Shown here one piece after another: positions 56,982 to 64,000 of a stretch of DNA of 64,000 nucleotides. This stretch comes from Amaurobius ferox (taxonomy: Eukaryota; Arthropoda; Arachnida; Araneae; Amaurobiidae), in the NCBI GenBank assembly GCA_951213105.1, contig OX578136.1:75509230-75573229 (forward strand), read 5' to 3'. The translations under genes and the position numbers were made by a program. The notes beneath the pieces were generated by a model. It ran no database searches. It worked only from the letters and a program-made list of their open reading frames with translations, and was not told where the DNA came from. The first letter of the stretch is position 1, and each line of letters starts with the position of its first letter.

Positions 56982-58116
56982 TGTGAGACCAGAAGCAGTT
57001 CTCACATCAGATGAGACACTTTTATGTGTGAAATTTATGGTGGCCAGAACGGCAGACAAAGCTTGTAGTCTGGCTGGCACCAAGGTTTATTACGACGTGA
57101 ACCTAAAGATCAGAAGACTATAAATTTAGGGGTGCCATACCAGAGGGGCTGAGCTGTGCCGTACTAAATGTGAAATGGAGCCATTGGGTAAAGGAGTAAC
57201 CAATAAGCGCCAAAAAGAAGTAAAGGCGGAGTTACCCCCCCCCCCCCCCACACACACACACACCGAGGGAACCACAACCTGTGACCCGTGAACGAGAGCA
57301 GAGAACTATGGAATTTTGACTGAGAAGTATGCCAGAGAAACTATCACGATTTTGACTTAAAGAAACGAAAAAGATGTCGACTTAAGAGCATACCACAAGA
57401 GACGATGATGGAATTTTGACTTAGAAGCATGCCTGCAAAAATTATCACGATTTTGACTTAAGAGCACGACTAGAGAAGAATGATAAACCTAACAGATTTG
57501 TAGAGTGTCCCGTAGAGGTTCCAAAATAATAGAGATATATCAATGCCACACACCAAAGAGTTATGGCAGTATTAAGATTGATGCAAGCCTTTGAGATATG
57601 ATATAAAGCCTAAGACTAATTGGAAGGTATGTGCTCACCAATTATCACAGGTCCTAGACACGATAGTAATTTTAATAATTCTGATCGCATATGTCCCCTC
57701 CGCTGCAATAAGTAATGAAAATAAATGTTGTTAATAAATGTTATTGTTTAAGTTTAAATGGTGTGATCAATTTAGCATTTTATTAATTAATTATTCCTTT
57801 ACAGGACTCGCACGAAAGATAAAATAATTAATGAAAATAAATGTTGTTAATAAATGTTTTATTGTTTAAGTTTAAATGGTGTGATCCATTTAGCATTTTA
57901 TTAATTAATTATTCCTTTACAGGACTCGCACGAAAGGTAAATTAATTGTAGGGTTTATAGCGGCACAACAAAGCAATGTACGATTTAATGATAATTCCAC
58001 CATATGAGAATTAACGGCCAGGTCATCTTAATGAATTAATATTAAAATAATAATTACTTAAATGAATTTGATATTTAGAAGTTCAACTTTAACTTATATT
58101 TAATTTCTTTCCCACA
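56982..58116 (+). repeat. Right LTR (1135 bp), with internal 116-bp duplication
   Basis: Matches the left LTR throughout, with scattered substitutions, but a segment of about 116 bp is present twice in tandem (57714-57829 and 57830-57946). It starts AATGAAAATAAATGTTG and ends ACTCGCACGAAAG(A/G)TAAA. Ends CCCACA followed by the CATAC target duplication. Confidence 0.92.
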
Positions 58117-58121
58117 CATAC

Positions 58122-59450
58122 CTTATGCTATGCAATACGTTTTTTAAAATTATGTAAAATTTTTAGCTTTAAAAATTAAACATTAACACAAAAAACGAAT
58201 GTAAATATTATTCGTTTGAAAATTGAAATGACACTTCAAATAATTATTTTTTATCATTTTTAAAATGCATATTTAAGAGCTACTGAACGTTACTTGTTTT
58301 ATCAGATAGTCGTGATTTTTATTTTGTGACAAATGTACCCGCCTGATATGGTGAAATTACTTTTATTTTATGTTGAAGTTGGCTGAATTGTTATGCGTGC
58401 ACCTAAAAGCATCTTCAAATTGGAGAGGGGGTAGGGAGAGAAAATACGTTGTTTTATATAGCCTCATTTCCTTCCCCAGAGAAGCGCACATTTTGTCTGC
58501 TTGTATAAAACTATAGGTTTTGATATCGAAATTGATATTGCTTTAGCCAATTCACACGTCAATTCCGAATTTGAACCCCTCTGTGAAGACATTTATTTTT
58601 TCCTTTTTGCACTTTTTGTCTTGTATATGTTAATTTGAAAACTTTCCATCTATGACAGCTGTGCAATTTCATTCTTCTTTGACAAGGCAAGGCAAAAAAG
58701 TGATCACAGTAATGTATAATATATATATATATATAATAAAAATATAATATGAAATCTAATGATAGAATAGAGAGAAGTTGTAACTCTGAAAACCCTAACT
58801 TAAAATATTCCTACAAGTTAAAAAGAAGTATTAAGTAGAGAATCATCAATCATGAGGAAAATAAAATGCATATTTTCAGTCATTAAGCTAAAGATAATAA
58901 ACAGATATCAATGGTGTGGACTTGAAAATAGAAAAACAAAAAATATCTAAGCATTAAAGCTCTGAGAAACTTTTCGTTTTGAAAATAATTATTTTTCAAG
59001 TTCAATCAATCATTCAATCTATATATATATATATATACATTCCACAATAACTTTGGGAATAATAACTTTGGGATTAAAATAAATCCACAATAACTTTTGG
59101 AATTTAAAAAGCGAGATAGACGAAGAAAGCTAATTACAAAATTGTAGAACATTGATTTAGTAGGAATCGTTATAGAAACGCACGAAACGCGCTTGTGGAA
59201 GGTAATAAATAGTCGTTAAAACGTCGCTTTCCCAGGGACTGTGACACGGTGATACCTGCAATTCTTGTGCGCAGTAATATACTTTCTCGAATTTAACCGT
59301 GCATTGTTGTTGACGAAAAGCATTGTGAACAAACAGACTATACATTAAATTCTTTGCATATAAGTGTTGCTTATTTCAGCATACCTGATTTTCCCCCCTA
59401 ATGGTTAGGTACTTGATTACTTAATCATTCACCCATTTTTAGTAGCCCGA
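58122..59450. other. No gene recognised; TA microsatellites
   Basis: AT-rich spacer with TA runs at 58718-58734 and 59021-59037. The sequence ACAATAACTTTGGGAAT occurs in tandem-like repeats at 59045-59105. Confidence 0.4.
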
Positions 59451-59487
59451 ATGTGACAAGGTTAATAGAACATTAACCTTGTCACAT
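59451..59487. repeat. Perfect 16-bp inverted repeat (hairpin)
   Basis: ATGTGACAAGGTTAAT (59451-59466) and its exact complement (59472-59487) flank the loop AGAAC. The context is unknown. Confidence 0.85.
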
Positions 59488-60035
59488 CATTATATAAGGC
59501 TCTTTATATAACATATTCTACGGATTATGGGAATGTGAACCATTTCACCATCACACACCGTTGCCCTGGAGTACCTCGGATGACATTGCAATCTAAACGG
59601 ATACCACAAAATCCAGGACTGCAGGCGGGATTCGAATACATAACCCGGCAGTCGAGAAGACACAATGGAAAGCTTGCTTTATACCCCCTAATAAAGTGTT
59701 AGAGGCCAGAGGGTGATTCTCAATAGAGAGTTCTGTGGTGGTTCAATTTCAATTTTGTGTGTCGCGTCTGGTGACCTTTGCCGTTGTTTGGTGGTCACGG
59801 GTCCGATTTTGTGGCTTTTTGTGGTGGTCCTGCGGGGCGGTCTCGGTTGCCACAGCTGAACCTGGCGCTGATCCGGGTGTCCTAGGATTGCTGTTCCAAC
59901 GACTAATCGTCTTTGCCGGATACCTTTAGGTGGGGTAGTATATCTTATAATTGCCTTATACCTCTCAGTTACAAGGCCGGCTAGCAATCCTGAACAGGAC
60001 AGCTATCGGCCAATAAATCTATTGTGTCAAATAAA
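59488..60035. other. GC-richer block, possibly a solo LTR or SINE-bearing unit
   Basis: 59560-59660 contains GGGATTCGAATACATAACCC, whose minus strand resembles a tRNA B box. 59690-60035 is GT-rich, has no clear protein, and ends with AATAAATCTATTGTGTC and AATAAATGC, like a polyadenylation region. No matching second copy or target duplication was found in the window, so the class is open. Confidence 0.3.
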
Positions 60036-61148
60036 TGCTTTCTGTAAGTGTAGTTTATTGCCAATTCCCTCATTCGATAATACTGTACAACTTTGTAATT
60101 GAATTTTTTTTTCGTCTATCTCGCTTTGTTGCCGAGTTCGGAATCCTAAATTTTGAAATTCTTCATTAGGGGCACTGAAATCTCTTTTATTCGATCGGGC
60201 ACGGCCATTTTATTATAGATAGATTTAGCGTGCATATTCCTTACAAAGTTATTGGGGGTGCTTCAGAACTTTCCTTGGAACGCTGTATATGCTATGCATC
60301 GCAAGGAATGATAAAATTCACATGAGCTACTTGATTAAAAATCAAATATTTATAGTTCTAAACAATTCATGCAGAAACTTAATTTGGAACATCTGGGAAA
60401 ATATAGTGAGATGAAGAAAAAATTGCGCCTGTTTATTTGCATTCCTTATTCAGAGATTTGATAATTAATTTATTTTAGATAATTAATACATAATTAAATC
60501 ATTTCCCAAATGCAACTGATACAATCTATTGTTAGAAAGAAACATCGTAACGATCCTCAAAGGGCATTAGATTCAGACAAGGAAATTATTTAATAAAAGA
60601 ATATATTTTCTTAAAAAATCTGAGATTGTTTTTGTGGTAGTTATTTTTTTTTCGATTAGAACAACTTAAGTAGCATTATTGTATATAAATACAGTAAATG
60701 TGAAAAAAAATTGTGTTTTATTAACTACTACGTAAATATTATGTTTGTGTCAGCAACCTATGAAGGTTTAACAGCAACAAAAAAGGAATGAAATTAGTAT
60801 TTATCGTTCTAAATATATGATAAATATTCTTTAAGGCTCACTTAGTCTAAAGATAAACATTTGAGAAGAATTAATTTCTCCAATCCTAAAGGAAATATTT
60901 CATGATCGATTTTAGTGCAATACTTTCAGGTAAGAAGAAGGTCTAAGGAATATTCATATAAATTTCAGCGTTCTACACTTACCTGCCGAACAATGTGATT
61001 TAAGATACTTGATTCTGTCTGTCTGTCGCAATCTAAAAGTTCTGGGTTCGATTTACCGGTTCCATCTGAGTGAGGTTTTGAAATGAAACTTGTGAGACTA
61101 AAAATGTAAGACCAGATATATCATAAACATAGATATTAAAGCGACGGT
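60036..61148. other. No gene recognised
   Basis: AT-rich spacer. Near 61040-61062, GTTCTGGGTTCGATTTACCG resembles a tRNA T-arm/B box, possibly a short SINE relic. Confidence 0.35.
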
Positions 61149-61386
61149 CAGGGCCGATCATTGGGTGTTGGCCGCCCGCGTGCAAAGACCTAATGTGCCG
61201 CCCCTCTTGAGAATTTTTCATATTTTGACTAATACTTAACGTTGACGTTATAAATTCATCTACCTGTATAAGAGTAAAAAGTAAAACATTAATAAAAATG
61301 CAAATGAAATTTGAAGTGCAAAACTTTATTTTTTGGCCAACTAATAGGTTATATTAGCGACAAAATACTTTAACAAAATAATAAAC

Positions 61387-62157
61387 AAAAAATCTAATGT
61401 GGGCAACACATGACTTTCCTTATATAATGTAATGAATTTACAACTTTTACAGTATAAAAATAGGTTTTCCTTATAGTATATACTAATATTCTTTCCAAGA
61501 TATTGAATTTTCGACAATTAGTCGTCATTTTCATTGATATAGCGTCATTTTTATCCATTTGGCGAGATTTTCGTTAATTTGGCAACATTTCAAAAAGTGG
61601 CCAAGTTGGCGACATTCCGCCAAATTTGTCGCCAAAATCTCGCCAAGCGTTTTAGACGAAGAAATAAGTTATTCTTATAGCAGATAAATGACTATTGGCG
61701 TTCAAATACAAGAGTATTTCTTAAAGTCTCTTTTTTCATGAATGGAACGAGCTAGATCCACGAGAATCCCCACCCAAATTATCGCATGGTCTTACATATG
61801 AAAAGTTAACATGTTTCTCAATAGGAAATATATTTTATTTAATTTTATATGACTTTTTGATAATTTTTATGAAAAATGTACAATATCTCGAGAACGGTTC
61901 ATGTTAGCGTTCTAAAATTTATGTTAATCGTTTTCTAATGAAAATTTACATAAGAAATGTCTATTTGCGAAACTTTATTAGCGGTTTTGATTTTTTGACG
62001 ATTTTTTCAAAATTTCATTCGAAAATTTAGGAGGTTCTGAACATTCGATTGCATATAAAAACAATAGGCTTCCAGTGTTTACAGATTGTGATTTTTGCAC
62101 CAAATTTTGTTCGAATCGGTCCATTCGTTCATCAGTTATCGTCTCCACAGACTCACT

Positions 62158-62194
<37 letters not shown>

Positions 62195-62324
62195 AGACAT
62201 CACTTCAAAAATGTTTGATTCGTGATCAGGGATGCTTGGAACGTTCTCTCCCGTCGAAAACTCGAATTCGAATTTTCGACCCCGTCGCAATACTTTCCTT
62301 ATACATTATGTATATAAGGAAAGT
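61387..62324 (-). mobile_element. Family A copy A11
   Basis: A full-length A1-type copy on the minus strand: 5' hairpin at 62324 downward, GTCGAAAATTCGAATTCGAG, GT tract (62160-62188), CCGTTCTCGAGATATTG, TTGGCGA-rich region, and 3' end CACATTAGATTTTT at 61387. It is nested in the hAT element. Confidence 0.87.
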
Positions 62325-62493
62325 AACAAAAATATTACCTTTGAAATAAAAATAGACATTTTATAATTAGAAATGCAAAACAACAGTATTTACTCAGAAA
62401 ATATTATCTAATAAAAAAAAGTACTAAAGCATAAATCTCGTGAAACGAAAAGTATATAAATCAGTCCTTCTACAAAGACTACCTAAGAATTAA

Positions 62494-64000
62494 CTATAAA
62501 ATAAATTTTCTAGCTTTCTGAGAAGCAAATTTGTCAATAATTTCGGTGAAATCAATTTTTTCAGAGATTTCGGATTCAATAGAAATGATGCCCAAATCTG
62601 AAAGCCTTTCTTCTGTCATATTATTTCTCAAGTAAGTTTTTAATAATTTTTAATTTACTGAAACTTCTTTCACCTGAAGCCACAGAAACAGGTAAGGTTA
62701 AAAAAATTCTTATTGCTAGAGCAAAATTCGGAAAACAGGGAATGAGATCATTTTTAACTATAATTTCTAATATCTCAATTGGCTGCTTTTTACCTGGAAA
62801 AATATCTTTGAATGAAGTTATTTCATTAAAGAGTTGTATACCGTCTATATCTTTCACAATACTTCCTCCTGTACCTGTAACTTAATATCTAAGTCCATGC
62901 AGGCTTTCATGAGATCATCATTAGAAATGTTGTAAAACTCATACAAAAAGCAGAATATTGAATGGCACTCAGATAATAAGGTAAATCTTTCATTTACCGA
63001 AGAGATCGCGTGATCAAGAACTGCAAAATAGAAAGCAGTCTTGAATTGCTGGAAGGGATTTGAAACTGGTTCATCACTGCCCTCGTAGTCAAATAAACGG
63101 ACCTTTTTCCTGAGCTTCGACATGGGAAATTCGGGATCAATACCTAAATCTCTAGCAAGTGTTGTTGCTGAATCGCCAAATATTTTAAAATTATCGTCAC
63201 ATCTTTGGGAAACTAAATATTTTTAGTTTCCCAAAGATGTGAGATTATCTAAGATTATCTAAGCCTTCAATGCATTCCGCGATGTTTAATTTAGGATTTT
63301 GAAGCATTTTACTCAATACATCAATTCTTGATATTAAATCAAGCCAAATTAAAATTGAACACAAAAATTTAAATGTTTCAAGACTTTTAATTATTGATTC
63401 AACATCCATTTTTGTTTTCGTGTCTCTGGTGGTATCTTCAATTAAGGCATTTAATGCGGTAATAATGTTTTTAGGTCTTGTTTTAGAGGTCTAATAGCAT
63501 TGATACGACTTTCCCACCTTGTTTCACTTAATGGTTTTAAAGTTAGACTTTTCACGTTTTTTTTAGTAAATCCCATCGATATGGGGACGCAGAAAAGTAA
63601 TTATATACCTCTTGTACCATATCAAAAAAACCAGAAATTTCACCACTGGAGCTGGCAACGTCATTAAAGACGAGATTTAAAGTATGAGCCGCACACGGCA
63701 CGTATAATGCTCTAGGATTGATATCGAGAATCCGTTTCTGAAGCCCTATATTTTTCCCCTTCATGTTCGATCCATTGTTGTAGCCCTGACCCTGTGTATC
63801 TTTAACTTCGAGCTGCAGACTAGGTAATAGCTTCTCTAATAGAAAATTGCACAGACCTTCTCCAGTGATATTAGTTACTGGAAAAAATCCTAGAAAAAAT
63901 TCTAAAATATCTACCTTACCTTCAGTAGTGTTCACACATCTAATTACAAACATTATTTGTTCTGTGTGGCTAATATCTGGTGTAGAGTTGAGAATTATAG
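62494..64000 (-). pseudogene. hAT transposase (ZMYM1-like), partial and disrupted
   Basis: Known role: cut-and-paste transposase of the hAT superfamily; this group is often annotated as zinc finger MYM-type protein 1-like. The N-terminus is outside the window. Minus-strand frame 63953-63552 contains GQGYNNGSNMKGK and VPCAAHTLNLV and ends YNYFSASPYRWDLLKK. The middle (63550-63125) has several stops and a foldback palindrome. 63123-62854 continues (DEPVSNPFQQFKTAFYF...). After a frame change near 62855, the hAT dimerisation end follows (IRIFLTLPVSVASGERSFSK, then RNNMTEERLSDLGI), with a stop at 62494-62496. In the family the GYD-NGSNM motif carries a catalytic Asp; here it is Asn (codon 63777-63779). 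Confidence 0.85.
63198..63241. repeat. Perfect 20-bp foldback palindrome in the hAT gene
   Basis: The 20 bases at 63198-63217 are exactly complementary to 63222-63241, with loop TATT. It is followed by a short tandem of AGATTATCTA (63242-63261). It interrupts the transposase frame. Confidence 0.9.

Larger units (their letters stand above)
48911..58116 (+). mobile_element. Gypsy-like LTR retrotransposon with most of pol deleted
   Basis: Two LTRs (48911-49925 and 56982-58116) begin TGTGAGAC and end CCCACA. A 5-bp target duplication CATAC flanks the element (48906-48910 and 58117-58121). A polypurine tract GAGGGGAGATA (56971-56981) lies directly before the right LTR. The interior holds a broken gag, part of the protease-RT linker, a scrap of integrase C-terminus, low-complexity frames and a long AT-rich tail. 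No clear tRNA primer-binding site was found after the left LTR. Gypsy-like assignment rests on the gag zinc knuckle and the GPF-type integrase end. This is a transposon remnant; no env was seen. Confidence 0.85.
61149..64000 (-). mobile_element. hAT element (ZMYM1-like), 3' part; runs off the window
   Basis: CAGGGCCGATCATTGGGTGT at 61149, followed by GCCGCCC blocks, looks like a hAT TIR of the ZMYM1-like group. The 8 bases before it (GCGACGGT) would be one target duplication; the other end lies beyond 64000. The transposase runs leftward, with its C-terminus at 62494. Family A copy A11 sits between the TIR and the gene end. Confidence 0.65.

Noticed and set aside
48911..58116. LTR element as an endogenous retrovirus with env
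   Set aside because: No signal peptide, glycosylated ectodomain or transmembrane frame was found after pol; the post-pol frames are low-complexity Asn/Glu-rich.

Overview
This window reads as eukaryotic, strongly AT-rich intergenic DNA from an arthropod genome, packed with nested, decayed transposable elements. I infer an arachnid, perhaps an orb-weaver spider. The basis is the mix of Tc1-like, hAT (ZMYM1-like), Penelope-like and gypsy-like elements, and a GC-rich SINE-like block (7804-8033) whose reverse-strand peptide I recall from spider gene predictions; that recollection could not be checked. I found no convincing host gene, rRNA, CRISPR array or bacterial-style operon. Most open frames are short, non-ATG, or translations of microsatellites.

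Layout. 1-4614: a dispersed repeat of 'family A' inserted into a tandem duplication, an A/C hybrid copy, and a 150-bp tandem repeat. 4615-7020: a Tc1-like element with good terminal inverted repeats (TIRs), split by a retroposed insert with a 19-bp target duplication. 7190-14632: a 'family B' repeat broken by a nest made of a TIR transposon X (12648-14097, two-exon remnant of a CYFC-motif protein), whose left end took two successive insertions, a 230-bp SINE-like block and a 4.6-kb non-coding, repeat-rich unit. 14633-28282: families A, C and E, a Helitron-like element with an A copy inside, a second Tc1 remnant, and several minisatellites. 28283-31598: an A copy split by a Penelope-like element with a reverse-transcriptase remnant and a degenerate hammerhead-like motif. 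31902-32341: a small TIR element with a broken THAP domain. 33050-47003: more A and B copies, a third Tc1 element inserted in a B copy, and a 145-bp minisatellite lying between inverted B copies. 48911-58116: a complete-looking LTR retrotransposon (1-kb LTRs, 5-bp target duplication CATAC, polypurine tract) with a broken gag and nearly all of pol deleted. 61149-64000: the 3' part of a hAT element on the minus strand, holding another A copy and running off the window.

Families A and B (at least ten and five copies) dominate. Both have terminal hairpins, an internal microsatellite whose length varies between copies, and internal tandem units. For family A, two copies lie inside duplicated flanks, so the empty site can be read: insertion is next to a T run with no visible target duplication. 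This fits non-autonomous Helentron/DINE-1-like rolling-circle elements (inference). No autonomous partner is present.

No cellular system is encoded here. The least familiar items are the X transposon, the 4.6-kb insertion with dimeric repeats, the THAP mini-element, and mosaic A/C copies that suggest recombination or template switching. Coordinates were read by eye and may be off by a few bases.
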